Positions 7,954 through 16,154 of a stretch of 64,000 nucleotides of DNA are shown here, one piece after another. Both the position numbers and the translations under genes were made by a program. The stretch lies in NCBI GenBank assembly GCA_963674805.2, contig CAXXNY010000005.1, forward strand, positions 372,001 through 436,000, in the 5' to 3' direction. Position 1 is the stretch's first letter. The number at the start of each line of letters is the position of its first letter. Source of the stretch: CALMFG01 sp963674805. GTDB taxonomy: Bacteria > Bacillota > Clostridia > Christensenellales > CALMFG01. Below the pieces are notes generated by a model. The model ran no database searches. It was given only the letters and a program-made list of their open reading frames with translations, and had not been told where the DNA came from.

Positions 7954-9303
7954 ATGAAGAAATTTGCATTACTGGTTTTACTGATTTTAATCATTACCGC
8001 TTTATCCGGCTGTGCAGTTATATCAATGTTCACGCCTGAGCCGGAAGCAACAGCGACACCGGAACCGGCCGTGACACCGACACCGACACCCACACCGACG
8101 CCGACACCGACACCCACACCGGATCCGGGCCCTTACGGCGATGGCATGTATATCGAAGAAGAGTATGACAACACGATGCCGGAGACGATTATTGAGAATT
8201 ATAAATACCGTAAGCAGGACGACTATCCGGCTTACTTGCACTATGTCGTTATCATGGAAGACGGATTCATCTATGATGAAATGGACAATACAACCGAACC
8301 CGTCATGGAAGCGGATTATGGCGACCGGTATGAAATATCGGCAAAGCTGAAACCCGATCCGAACGGGGATGCGATATGGTACCGTATTCACTGGACTAAA
8401 ATTGAGGAAGACGAAGAAACGGGAAAAGAGGTTGAAAACGAATATTACGGATATGTCAGCGGAGATATCGCTGATTACCGTGAGTTTCAGATTGGGACGG
8501 CCTTTGACCTGACTACCATGATGCGCGATGAAATTGACGACGAAGACAGCCTTTATGTCAGCGTGGTGAACCGGAACAACGAAAACGGTATGGCGCCGGA
8601 TTCCGGGCTTGAAGACGAATATGGCAAGGTCATCGATTCCTATGGCATGCTGCAGGACCAGTCCGCGCCCGCGTACACTGCACGCTCTAAAGACAGCGAG
8701 TTCCGCTATGTGCCTGACGGCGAAATGGCAAAGGTTTTGGAGATTGACAGGGAATGGGCGCATGTCTATATTCCGCAGTTCAGCCAGGAATATTATATGC
8801 CGAGTGAATATATCAAGTATTTCTTTTCAGATCCGGGTTCTGTGATTGATAACCTGACAGAGAGTATTGTAATCGACCGCAAGAACCAGAATATTATGTA
8901 CTTTGAAGTGAACCAGGAGACGAGGAATTGGGAGCTGCTCAGTATGAGTTATGTGTCAACCGGCACAACCTCTGAATATGCGGACCCGACGCCGCTTGGG
9001 ATTTTCATGGTACAGAAGGTCAGAATTGAGACCCCGTATCCTTCGGACGGACGTCCGGGTATTGAAGCGGGATATATGCCGTATACAATACGATTCTCCG
9101 GCGGTGCGTACAACCACGGTGTGCCGGTGAACCATAAAGTTGACGACAGCGGGAATTTAGTGAAAGGCCGTGAAAGGGAAAGCCATCCCAGTCTTGGGGT
9201 TCAGCCGGAATCGCATATGTGCGTCCGGAATTATACCACACATGCCAAGTTCCTTTACGACCGCGTTGACGTGGGTAAGGCAATTGTCATTGTCATAGAA
9301 TAA
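7954..9303 (+). CDS. L,D-transpeptidase (YkuD) lipoprotein
   Basis: 449 residues. A lipoprotein signal ends in ITALSGC (Cys20). It is followed by a Thr-Pro repeat linker (about 41-56), a middle region with a likely SH3-like part (about 230-290), and a C-terminal YkuD domain (about 305-449). The catalytic signature is SHMCVRN with nucleophile Cys423, and an upstream His (SHPSLG) fits the active site. YkuD enzymes form 3-3 cross-links in peptidoglycan or attach proteins to it. The start is the ATG at 7954, five bases after GGGAG. The usual Gly of SHGC is replaced by Met, which is uncommon but tolerated. The gene heads a unit with the two paralogous membrane proteins. Confidence 0.88.
   Translation: MKKFALLVLLILIITALSGCAVISMFTPEPEATATPEPAVTPTPTPTPTPTPTPTPDPGPYGDGMYIEEEYDNTMPETIIENYKYRKQDDYPAYLHYVVIMEDGFIYDEMDNTTEPVMEADYGDRYEISAKLKPDPNGDAIWYRIHWTKIEEDEETGKEVENEYYGYVSGDIADYREFQIGTAFDLTTMMRDEIDDEDSLYVSVVNRNNENGMAPDSGLEDEYGKVIDSYGMLQDQSAPAYTARSKDSEFRYVPDGEMAKVLEIDREWAHVYIPQFSQEYYMPSEYIKYFFSDPGSVIDNLTESIVIDRKNQNIMYFEVNQETRNWELLSMSYVSTGTTSEYADPTPLGIFMVQKVRIETPYPSDGRPGIEAGYMPYTIRFSGGAYNHGVPVNHKVDDSGNLVKGRERESHPSLGVQPESHMCVRNYTTHAKFLYDRVDVGKAIVIVIE
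8074..8121 (+). repeat. Thr-Pro coding microrepeat
   Basis: Eight tandem hexamers of the ACACCG type (variants ACACCC, ACGCCG) encode eight Thr-Pro units in the linker just after the lipoprotein anchor. Such Pro-rich linkers span the cell wall. The tract is a likely site of length variation by replication slippage in whole units. Confidence 0.85.
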
Positions 9304-9330
9304 TAAATTGACTTGGAGGATTGAATGCAA
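9280..9330 (+). repeat. First copy of duplicated leader (end of the transpeptidase gene to paralogue start)
   Basis: This stretch holds the last codons of the L,D-transpeptidase (Ile-Val-Ile-Glu-stop), a GGAGGA ribosome site and the first codons of the first membrane paralogue. It aligns closely with 10246-10297. Confidence 0.75.
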
Positions 9331-10245
9331 AAGTACCTGCGGTTCGACGGCACAGTGCGCAGCATGTTTAGAGTGTTGTTATATGATTTTAAAAAGAATT
9401 TTATGGCAATAGCTGCTTTGTCACTGGTATTTTTAGCTGGTTTAATACCATATTTAATTATTTTTTCCTTCTGGGACGTATTTTTACATTTCCCCTTAAC
9501 CACATTTAGCGGTTCCGGCGAAATAGGACCCTTGCTGATGTCGTTTTTGATGAGCATTTGGGTTTTTGTCCTGATGCCGGCTGCTGTCGCCAGCTATTTT
9601 CTGCCCAAGATATCGAATATTCTTTTTGATGATAACAGAGAATCTCTTAATTACACACAGCGTTTTATAATCGGTCTTAACAGATTTGGCAAATTGTCCG
9701 CAGCTTCAGCGTACCGGCTTTTAATTATGATTATACCCAATGCGGCGGTTGCGATATACGGTTTGTTATTGGTTAGTGGTGTCGCGTGGAGTGACCTGAC
9801 ATTGAGGGACCCCAAATACCTATATTTTGTGTTAACGTACATTGTTGTGCTGATGGGTACGTGGGTATTTGGCTTATTGACACTGTTCACCCGCCAAGTC
9901 GTTTTTTTTGAGAATGAAAAAGGGTTTAAAGCGGTTTCCCGATCATTCCATCTTGTGACTGGTAAGAACTTCTGGCCGACTACTGGCAGGTATATCGTTG
10001 CGTTGCTGACCGTGTTGGCGGAAGTAGCCATAATCGGAACATTGATTTTTGTGGGTTACGCGCTTCCTTTCGAGCTGCCAATAGGAATATTCTTGTTTGT
10101 TGCATGCAGCATACTCTTTAGTGTATTGGAAGCGGTTTTGTTCTCCGTGGCATTTGCTGAGATGGAAATTGTGATCAGCGGTTTATATTTTAACGCCCGC
10201 GCGCGAGCGGAAGGAATACTACTGTCTGACAACGTGAGTGAGTAG
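9325..10245 (+). CDS. Polytopic membrane protein, first of a tandem paralogous pair
   Basis: 306 residues with about six hydrophobic segments and no soluble domain. The ending YFNARARAEGI resembles the tail (LYYDLR-x-R-x-EG) of the membrane domains found in GPDPase-membrane/YciC-like proteins, but there is no phosphodiesterase domain. It is a clear paralogue of the next gene: shared RFD..SMF opening, F.FE..RGF.A.SRSFHL....FWPT and identical YFNARAR ending. Its GGAGGA site is well placed before the ATG. Function unknown; the position behind an L,D-transpeptidase suggests an envelope role. Confidence 0.7.
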   Translation: MQKYLRFDGTVRSMFRVLLYDFKKNFMAIAALSLVFLAGLIPYLIIFSFWDVFLHFPLTTFSGSGEIGPLLMSFLMSIWVFVLMPAAVASYFLPKISNILFDDNRESLNYTQRFIIGLNRFGKLSAASAYRLLIMIIPNAAVAIYGLLLVSGVAWSDLTLRDPKYLYFVLTYIVVLMGTWVFGLLTLFTRQVVFFENEKGFKAVSRSFHLVTGKNFWPTTGRYIVALLTVLAEVAIIGTLIFVGYALPFELPIGIFLFVACSILFSVLEAVLFSVAFAEMEIVISGLYFNARARAEGILLSDNVSE

Positions 10246-10297
10246 ATAATCATCATTGTGATTGAATAATAAATTTGACATGGAGGACCAAATGCAA
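10246..10297 (+). repeat. Second copy of duplicated leader with relic of the transpeptidase C terminus
   Basis: Between the two paralogues lies a short non-coding stretch that still reads Ile-Ile-Val-Ile-Glu-stop-stop, followed by a GGAGGA site. It matches the end of the transpeptidase gene and leader at 9280-9330. It is best read as the scar of the tandem duplication. Confidence 0.7.
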
Positions 10298-11230
10298 AAA
10301 CATAAACGCTTCGACTGGATTATTTCCAGCATGTTTAAAGTCATGTTTTTTAATTTCGGCGGTAATATCGCTGCCGTAGCGGTAATTTTCATTCTCACAC
10401 TGGTTTTGGCTGTGCCATATGTACTTAGTGTCATGGCTATGGACCTCAACCTCGGATATCCATTTGCAGATTTAAGCATTTCCAACAGAGCCAGCACTAT
10501 TGTAAGCTGCGCTTTGCTGTACTTAGGGACAATGGTTATTGTCCCAGCGCTGTCAGCCGGATATTTTGCACCAAAGACAGCCGACTATTTAACTGGACAG
10601 AAAAGGGATAAACAGGAGCGCTTAAGCATTGTGTTAAACAGCTTCGGCAGAGTTACCGGGGCGACACTATCCCAATTTTTGATACTGTTGATACCGTTAG
10701 CTATTTCGTTTGCTTTTGTGTATCCTTTATTTGATGATATTAGTATGACGAATGTGCTTTATCAGAATGATATGATTATCACTATAGCGCTAATAGGCGT
10801 TTTTGCTAATATAGTTTTATGGTTGTTGCAGCTGCTGACATTATTTGTCCGGCATATTGCATTTTTTGAGGATATAAGAGGCTTTCAGGCAATTTCCCGG
10901 TCATTTCATCTGATAGCAAGTCAAAATTTTTGGCCGACACTTGGTGAGCTTATTGTGATCTGGATGATTGTTTCAGCCGGGACGTATATTCTGCTGATTC
11001 CGGTTGTACTTATTGCGATCCTGGTCGTGTCGATAGTTGAGGCATTATCAATAGCAAGTACTGTTGCTATAGTTGTTGTTTATTCGTTGCTCGGCGCCGC
11101 CGGGCTGGCGATGCTAGTATTTATCAACGGCCTGGGGTATACCGGATATGAAGCCGCCGTTACCTGTTTGTATTTTAACGCCCGTGCACGTACGGAAGGA
11201 ATTCCGATTCCCGGGACAGAAGACGAATAA
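10292..11230 (+). CDS. Polytopic membrane protein, second of a tandem paralogous pair
   Basis: 312 residues from the ATG at 10292, which lies five bases after GGAGG. It has about six to seven hydrophobic segments. It shares with the preceding protein the RFDWIISSMFKV opening, the central IRGFQAISRSFHLIASQNFW block and the YFNARARTEGI ending. No catalytic motif is seen. The two proteins could form a hetero-oligomer, but this is speculation. A convergent terminator follows at once. Confidence 0.7.
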   Translation: MQKHKRFDWIISSMFKVMFFNFGGNIAAVAVIFILTLVLAVPYVLSVMAMDLNLGYPFADLSISNRASTIVSCALLYLGTMVIVPALSAGYFAPKTADYLTGQKRDKQERLSIVLNSFGRVTGATLSQFLILLIPLAISFAFVYPLFDDISMTNVLYQNDMIITIALIGVFANIVLWLLQLLTLFVRHIAFFEDIRGFQAISRSFHLIASQNFWPTLGELIVIWMIVSAGTYILLIPVVLIAILVVSIVEALSIASTVAIVVVYSLLGAAGLAMLVFINGLGYTGYEAAVTCLYFNARARTEGIPIPGTEDE

Positions 11231-11244
11231 AGTTAGATAATAAA

Positions 11245-11269
11245 AAAAGCCATGGATTCCATGGCTTTT
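11245..11269. terminator. Bidirectional terminator between convergent genes
   Basis: A perfect 12-pair inverted repeat (AAAAGCCATGGA / TCCATGGCTTTT, one-base centre) with A- and T-runs on either side. It can serve the paralogue operon on plus and the SIMPL gene on minus. Confidence 0.85.
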
Positions 11270-11278
11270 CTGTGTTTG

Positions 11279-11983
11279 CTATTTGACTTCATATACAATT
11301 GTAACCGTCGCACTGACCGAAAGGGTGCCCGACTCAATCGGTACAGAGGAAAGCGCTCCGGCTTCATAATAGGTATTGGACCGCGCGAGCGCCGGTGCGC
11401 TGGAATACCCCTCCGTGATGCTGGAGACAGACACGATACGCATACCGGCCGCTTTGGCCAAGGCCTCGGCCTTTGCCTTTGCGTCGGCAACACCTTCCGC
11501 TAACGCATCCTGATATGCCGCAGACTCCTTGGAAGAACCGAAACTGATTGATCCTGCGGAGTTTGCGCCTGCGCTGACAGCGGCTTCAATCACCAATCCG
11601 ACCGAGTCTACATCTGTTACCGTAACCGAAACATCATTTCTGATTTCATATCCGGTCAGGGTGGACTGGTTGTCGTACTGCGGATAGATGTTATAAGCGA
11701 CTGTTTTGATCGTGTCTTCTTTGATGCCGATCTTATTCAGCGCATCAAGAACCGCTTTCATTGCCGCTGTGTTATCGGTCTGTGTTGACTTCAAATCCTT
11801 GCCGCTTGACACAACACCGAGATTGATATAGGCCGTATCCGGTTCCAGCTGCACCACACCGGTACCATATACCGTTAACAGTGTTCCGGCGGTTTCTTCA
11901 GCACTGGCGGTAACGGCGGAAAGGCCGCCGAATCCAAACGCCGCGAAAACCATAATCAAGATAATCGTTATAACGCGTTTCAT
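11279..11983 (-). CDS. SIMPL domain-containing secreted protein (DUF541)
   Basis: 234 residues with a signal peptide (about 1-28, cleavage near TASAEE) and a SIMPL domain. The family pattern is clear: LLTVYGTGVVQLEPDTAYIN at the start and VTVTDVDSVG / ALAKAAGM segments later. Homologues include the oxidative-stress protein YggE. The cytoplasmic or extracytoplasmic role is not well defined. It is the last gene of a minus-strand unit with the DUF4349 lipoprotein and an ECF sigma factor, 24 bases behind the former, so it may be part of an envelope-stress response. A GGGAG site precedes the ATG. Confidence 0.85.
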   Translation of the reverse strand: MKRVITIILIMVFAAFGFGGLSAVTASAEETAGTLLTVYGTGVVQLEPDTAYINLGVVSSGKDLKSTQTDNTAAMKAVLDALNKIGIKEDTIKTVAYNIYPQYDNQSTLTGYEIRNDVSVTVTDVDSVGLVIEAAVSAGANSAGSISFGSSKESAAYQDALAEGVADAKAKAEALAKAAGMRIVSVSSITEGYSSAPALARSNTYYEAGALSSVPIESGTLSVSATVTIVYEVK

Positions 11984-12007
11984 AATTTTGCTCCCTGTTC
12001 TTTCAAA

Positions 12008-12973
12008 TTATTTCTTAGGTGCTTTGACTTCTTTATCTGCTTTTTTTCTTCTATGGCGTCTGGACAGCCAAACAATCAGCAAGACGACCAAACCGATGGT
12101 AATCCAGATTGGTGAACCTGCGATAATGACGATCAACAGAACTTCGAAGAACCGGACCAGCACGTCCCATACGTTGACAAATCCATCTTTGATGCGTTGT
12201 CCGACGCCTTTTTCGCTGGCGGATATGGTGCTGATTTCATTGACTTCCTGAAGGTAAATGGTAACGGTCGTATAGTCGATCAGGTTATCCAATTGGCGTT
12301 TCTGGCCTTCATAGCGGTCAAGCTCATACATTACGTCCGAGAGTTCCTGCTCAAGCACGATAATATCTTCAATTTTTTCAGCTCGCGCGATTAATTCTTC
12401 CAACCGGTCAAGCTGTGTGTTTAGAATACGGATGCGTGCTTCTGTGTCAAAGTATTGAGCTGACACGTCGTTTGCGTTCTGGGACTTTGATGTAATGCTG
12501 CCGACACCTTCCAGCGCTGCTAAAAAGCGATCGTATTCATCAATCGGAATGCGGAGTGAAAGGTTAGCATAACGCCCCCAGTCGCCGACTTCCGTTGGTT
12601 TAGTGCCTTCAACCGAAGTGTTCTGCGCATATCCGCCTGTGCTTTCCAGCGTAGACAGAATAAACGTATAATCTCCGTCAAAGTCCGTGGTTTCGATGGA
12701 ATAGTAAGCCTGATAAATCAGTTTGCGATCGGTTTCCAACTCTATGGTGCCGGTGTCAAAGTCTGAAGACACGCCATCGCTGGATTTCTCCATCATATCC
12801 TGCTCCATGTCCATTGCGGGCGCTTCTGCCGCTTCCTCAAAAACCAGCATCTCCGGCTCAGCGTAACTGGATGATGCTGTGCCGTATGCGGCGTCGTTTC
12901 TGCTGGCAGCGCAGCCGGTGAAGATACCGGCAACCAGCAGGACGGTTAATACAATACTTAATATCTTTTTCAT
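12008..12973 (-). CDS. DUF4349 domain-containing lipoprotein
   Basis: 321 residues from the ATG eight bases after GGAGG (a GTG one codon upstream is less well spaced). A lipoprotein signal ends in AGIFTGC. An acidic, Met-rich linker follows, then the DUF4349 domain (about 85-260) with a central coiled coil (RIRILNTQLDRLEELIARAE), one membrane helix (about 277-302) and a basic tail. Having both a lipidated N terminus and a C-terminal helix, it would loop outside the cell. In other genomes DUF4349 genes lie beside sigma/anti-sigma genes; here the ECF sigma factor is directly upstream and no classical anti-sigma gene is present, so a sensory role is a fair guess. Confidence 0.85.
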   Translation of the reverse strand: MKKILSIVLTVLLVAGIFTGCAASRNDAAYGTASSSYAEPEMLVFEEAAEAPAMDMEQDMMEKSSDGVSSDFDTGTIELETDRKLIYQAYYSIETTDFDGDYTFILSTLESTGGYAQNTSVEGTKPTEVGDWGRYANLSLRIPIDEYDRFLAALEGVGSITSKSQNANDVSAQYFDTEARIRILNTQLDRLEELIARAEKIEDIIVLEQELSDVMYELDRYEGQKRQLDNLIDYTTVTIYLQEVNEISTISASEKGVGQRIKDGFVNVWDVLVRFFEVLLIVIIAGSPIWITIGLVVLLIVWLSRRHRRKKADKEVKAPKK

Positions 12974-13058
12974 CACTTTTACCTCCGATAAAGCGTTATT
13001 ATTTACTGCTATCGGTTAGACGCGGCGGCGCCGCTGTTTGTTCCGAAAAATTAAATAA

Positions 13059-13589
13059 TTATCCTAAAATTTCTTTTAATCGGGTTCTGGCCCTAAAAAT
13101 CCGAGATTTAACCGTTCCGACCGAGATATCGAGCGTCCGCGCAATTTGGTCATAGGACTGCCCGTTTAATTCCCTTAAAATAATGACGTTCCGGTGGTCG
13201 TCGTCCAGCGATTTAATGGCATCGATAATGGTCCGCTTGGTTTCCTTGGCGTCCAGGGCCTGTTCGGGGGAAGCACTGTCGTCGGATAACAGCCGCTCGG
13301 CCGAATCTTCCAGCGGCATTTCGGCTTTCTGCCTGCGGAGCATGTCCTTGCACGCGTTGACCGTGATGCGGAAAATCCAGGATTTAAAGGAGGACTCAAA
13401 CCGGAAACTGCCTAGGCTGCGATAGATTTTAATCATCGCTTCCTGAGCGGCGTCGGCGGCTAAAAAACTATCCTTGAAGAATCCAAGCGCCGTATTGAAT
13501 ACATACCGTTCATACTTTTTAAGCAGCTTTTCAACAGCCGCCAGATTACCCTGCTGAGCCTTTTTCAGCTCCACGCGGTCAAGACACAT
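13059..13589 (-). CDS. ECF-type RNA polymerase sigma factor
   Basis: 176 residues. Sigma-70 region 2 (about 20-90: AAVEKLLKKYERYVFNTALG, AADAAQEAMIKIYRSLGSFR, SFKSWIFRITVNACKD) and region 4 (about 120-172: ELNGQSYDQIARTLDISVGT, VKSRIFRARTRLKEIL). The start is the ATG at 13589 after GGTGGAG; the longer open frame adds unrelated residues. Its promoter is of housekeeping type, so it does not obviously autoregulate. Target genes probably include the DUF4349 and SIMPL genes behind it, but that is inference. Confidence 0.92.
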   Translation of the reverse strand: MCLDRVELKKAQQGNLAAVEKLLKKYERYVFNTALGFFKDSFLAADAAQEAMIKIYRSLGSFRFESSFKSWIFRITVNACKDMLRRQKAEMPLEDSAERLLSDDSASPEQALDAKETKRTIIDAIKSLDDDHRNVIILRELNGQSYDQIARTLDISVGTVKSRIFRARTRLKEILG

Positions 13590-13622
13590 ATGCTTGGCTC
13601 CACCGAAATTATTTCTACCCGT

Positions 13623-13651
13623 ATTATACCGCACGGACAACAGACGTGCAA
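13623..13651 (-). promoter_or_regulatory. Promoter of the ECF sigma operon
   Basis: On the minus strand, TTGCAC and TATAAT are 17 bases apart. The -35 lies inside the U-run of the ppk terminator, so the two signals are nested. Confidence 0.8.
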
Positions 13652-13676
13652 AAAAAAGATTGGCATCAGCCAATCT
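13650..13676 (-). terminator. Intrinsic terminator after ppk
   Basis: On the minus strand an eight-pair stem AGATTGGC / GCCAATCT with a four-base loop is followed by a run of T residues. Confidence 0.85.
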
Positions 13677-13686
13677 CGTGTGTTTG

Positions 13687-15858
13687 TTAGGGTGTGAGTT
13701 TCTGGGGATCAATTTTGTCCGCCCAGCGCCTTAAACCGCCGGCAATGATTTTTTTGAACGCACCGTTTGTTCCGGTTGCGGCATACATCTCGGCTTCGCT
13801 GAGGGTTTCGGCCGCAATTTCGTTATATAAGGCCATCTGGCTGTCTTTCACGCTGTTCTCATCCGGAAGGATATGCACATAGCTGCCGTCCGGCTGCATA
13901 TAGCGGCCTTTGCCGCAGTCACTCAGCAGTACATCCAGTATATGTTTCAGCTGGGCTTTGATACGCCTGTCTTCGACAGGGCAGGCAATCTCCATCCGGC
14001 GGTCAAGGTTGCGCGTCATCCAGTCGGCGGAAGAAATCTGGAATTTCTCCTGTCCGCTGTTATAGAACCAAAAAATCCGGGAATGCTCTAAAAACCGGCC
14101 GACGATGCTCTTGACCTCGATGTTCTCGGTGAATCCCGGCAGTCCGGCATTGACGCAGCAGATGCCGCGCACAATCAGCTGGATTTTAACGCCGGCCTGT
14201 GAAGCCTGAATGAGTTTATCCACCATACCTTTGTCTGCGATCGAATTCAGTTTTGCGACAATATGCGCCCTGATACCGTGTCGCGCATTAAAAATCTCTT
14301 TGTCAATCATCTCGTATACGGACTCTCGGATCCCGTCCGGAGATACAACAAGTTTATGGTAAGGATGCGCTTCCGCACCGGTCAAATCGTTGAAGAAGGT
14401 GATCAAATCTTCGGCAATTAACGAATTAGCGGTTAAAAGACCAAGATCGGTATATAGCTTGGCCGTATTTTCATTATAGTTGCCTGTTCCGATATGTGAA
14501 ATATAAGAGAATCCGCGGCCTGTTTTTCGCGTGATCAATGTGCATTTTGAATGCACCTTCAAATTGTCCTTGCCGTAAATTACCCGGCAGCCTGACTCTT
14601 CCAATACGGTTGCATAGTTTAAATTGTTTTCTTCGTCAAACCGTGCTTTAAGCTCCACCAGGACAGTGACTTCCTTGCCGATTTCAGAAGCTTCTGCGAG
14701 CGCACGGACAATGGCGGAGTTTTTGCTGACGCGGTAAAGCGTTTGTTTGATAGAAATGACATCCGGATCGCGCGCTGCTTCGTACAGCAGTTCTATGACC
14801 GCTTCAAAACGTTCAAAGGGATGGAACAAAAGGTGATCCTTTATCTGTACCTGCCTGATGATCGACTGGCCGCGCACCAGACTGCGCGGATATACCCGGT
14901 CTATTTTTTTAAACATCAGGTTGGAGAAGTTTTTTTCTTGTGCAGCGGGGATCAGGTCCCAGGCGAGTCCGGTATAAAGATGCGGGTAGCCGTAAAAGGA
15001 TTGCTCCTGTTTAATGGCGAGCGCACCTGCAACGCTGCTCACCAGTTCCGAACCTTTGGCTGCGGTGGTCATCAGCCGGACCGGCGTCAGCCAGCGGCGC
15101 TTCTTTAAGATTTCCACCATAGCCTGTTTATAATCGATTTCATCGCTGAGGGCCTCATCATCAAGAATCAGGTCGGCATTACGGATGACCTTGAAGGTCG
15201 CAGATTCCAGTACTGTATACCGGGCAAATAACTGCTCAATAAAATACTGCACGATTTCTTCAAACAAAGCGAAGCGTATTTCATTTTCTTTTGAGTTTAA
15301 AAAGATGACCATGTCAATGTTGTTTGGGAACAATACGATGCCGGTCCGTTCTTTTTCGGTTTTGGTCAGTAATTTTACGCCGCAGAAGAGGGCGTTGTTG
15401 CCGATATAGGGGAAGGGATGCTTACCATCCAGCACGAATGGGGAGAGCACCGGCATGATACGCGCTTCAAACTGGCGCTGCAGCTCTTCCTGGTCGTTTA
15501 AATCTTCCGGCCGGATATGTTTGATGTTGTGTTCCGCGAGGGAATCAAACACAGATTCGAGCGCAGACACGTAAACCTTATCCATCTCTGCAGTCTTTGC
15601 ATAGATCGCGGACAACTGGTCGTAGGAGGACATGCCGGAAATCGGGTCCACGAAATCGTGGTCAGACAGCGACTGGTCCAGCAGCGAGCCGACGCGCACC
15701 ATATAGAACTCATCAATATTAGATGAATAAATCGAAAGAAACTTTTTCTGCTCCAGCGGCGGATTGTCGGGATTCAGCGCTTCCTCTAAGACCCGTGCGT
15801 TAAAATCCAGCCAGCTGAGTTCACGGTTGATATAGGGGGATGGCTTTTTTTGTCTCAT
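13687..15858 (-). CDS. ppk1: Polyphosphate kinase 1
   Basis: 723 residues, the normal length. It makes inorganic polyphosphate reversibly from the ATP gamma phosphate. N-terminal domain: YINRELSWLDFNARVLEEA and SIYSSNIDEFYMVRVGSL. C-terminal phospholipase-D-like domains carry the catalytic segments (KVHSKCTLITRK, containing the phosphorylated His, then YISHIGTGNYNENTAKLYTD). The start is the ATG at 15858, seven bases after GAGG; the one two codons upstream is too close to that site. It is monocistronic, between its own promoter and terminator. Confidence 0.96.
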   Translation of the reverse strand: MRQKKPSPYINRELSWLDFNARVLEEALNPDNPPLEQKKFLSIYSSNIDEFYMVRVGSLLDQSLSDHDFVDPISGMSSYDQLSAIYAKTAEMDKVYVSALESVFDSLAEHNIKHIRPEDLNDQEELQRQFEARIMPVLSPFVLDGKHPFPYIGNNALFCGVKLLTKTEKERTGIVLFPNNIDMVIFLNSKENEIRFALFEEIVQYFIEQLFARYTVLESATFKVIRNADLILDDEALSDEIDYKQAMVEILKKRRWLTPVRLMTTAAKGSELVSSVAGALAIKQEQSFYGYPHLYTGLAWDLIPAAQEKNFSNLMFKKIDRVYPRSLVRGQSIIRQVQIKDHLLFHPFERFEAVIELLYEAARDPDVISIKQTLYRVSKNSAIVRALAEASEIGKEVTVLVELKARFDEENNLNYATVLEESGCRVIYGKDNLKVHSKCTLITRKTGRGFSYISHIGTGNYNENTAKLYTDLGLLTANSLIAEDLITFFNDLTGAEAHPYHKLVVSPDGIRESVYEMIDKEIFNARHGIRAHIVAKLNSIADKGMVDKLIQASQAGVKIQLIVRGICCVNAGLPGFTENIEVKSIVGRFLEHSRIFWFYNSGQEKFQISSADWMTRNLDRRMEIACPVEDRRIKAQLKHILDVLLSDCGKGRYMQPDGSYVHILPDENSVKDSQMALYNEIAAETLSEAEMYAATGTNGAFKKIIAGGLRRWADKIDPQKLTP

Positions 15859-15943
15859 TAACATACCTCATCTGTGCTAAATTACGCCGGTTACAGGCTG
15901 CCTTTTTGATGCTGCGGCATGGTAGCCCAAACACAGGAATTTC

Positions 15944-15973
15944 AGTATATTCCAACTTTATAGTATAATTCAA
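15944..15973 (-). promoter_or_regulatory. Candidate ppk promoter
   Basis: On the minus strand TTGAAT and TATACT are 18 bases apart. It lies in the AT-rich gap between ppk and argC; apart from this promoter and the argC promoter/operator, I see nothing else in that gap. Confidence 0.5.
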
Positions 15974-16094
15974 TATATACTTTATGCCTCTTAATTTAAA
16001 TTTATCATATCATATTCAATCTGTCGTTATCCAGTGTAAACATGTAAATCATTGAGGCTGAAAAGTGGATAAAAGAATAATTAATATAAAAAAC

Positions 16095-16130
16095 TTGCAT
16101 TAATATACATAACTATGTATAATTATAAAT
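16095..16130 (+). promoter_or_regulatory. argC promoter overlapping ARG-box-like operator
   Basis: TTGCAT (16095-16100) and TATAAT (16118-16123) with 17-base spacing. The promoter is embedded in two AT-rich palindromic blocks (TTGCATTAATATACAT and ATGTATAATTATAAAT) typical of ArgR/AhrC boxes. The same architecture precedes argG at 62479. Confidence 0.75.
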
Positions 16131-16154
16131 ATCTTATACGGAGAAGAAGCAAAA

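Noticed and set aside
8074..8121. Repeat tract considered as CRISPR or satellite DNA
   Set aside because: Units are six bases without spacers and are in frame as Thr-Pro codons.
8023..8763. Long minus-strand open frame opposite the transpeptidase gene
   Set aside because: Shadow frame created by the Thr-Pro repeat and codon bias; no ribosome site or family similarity.
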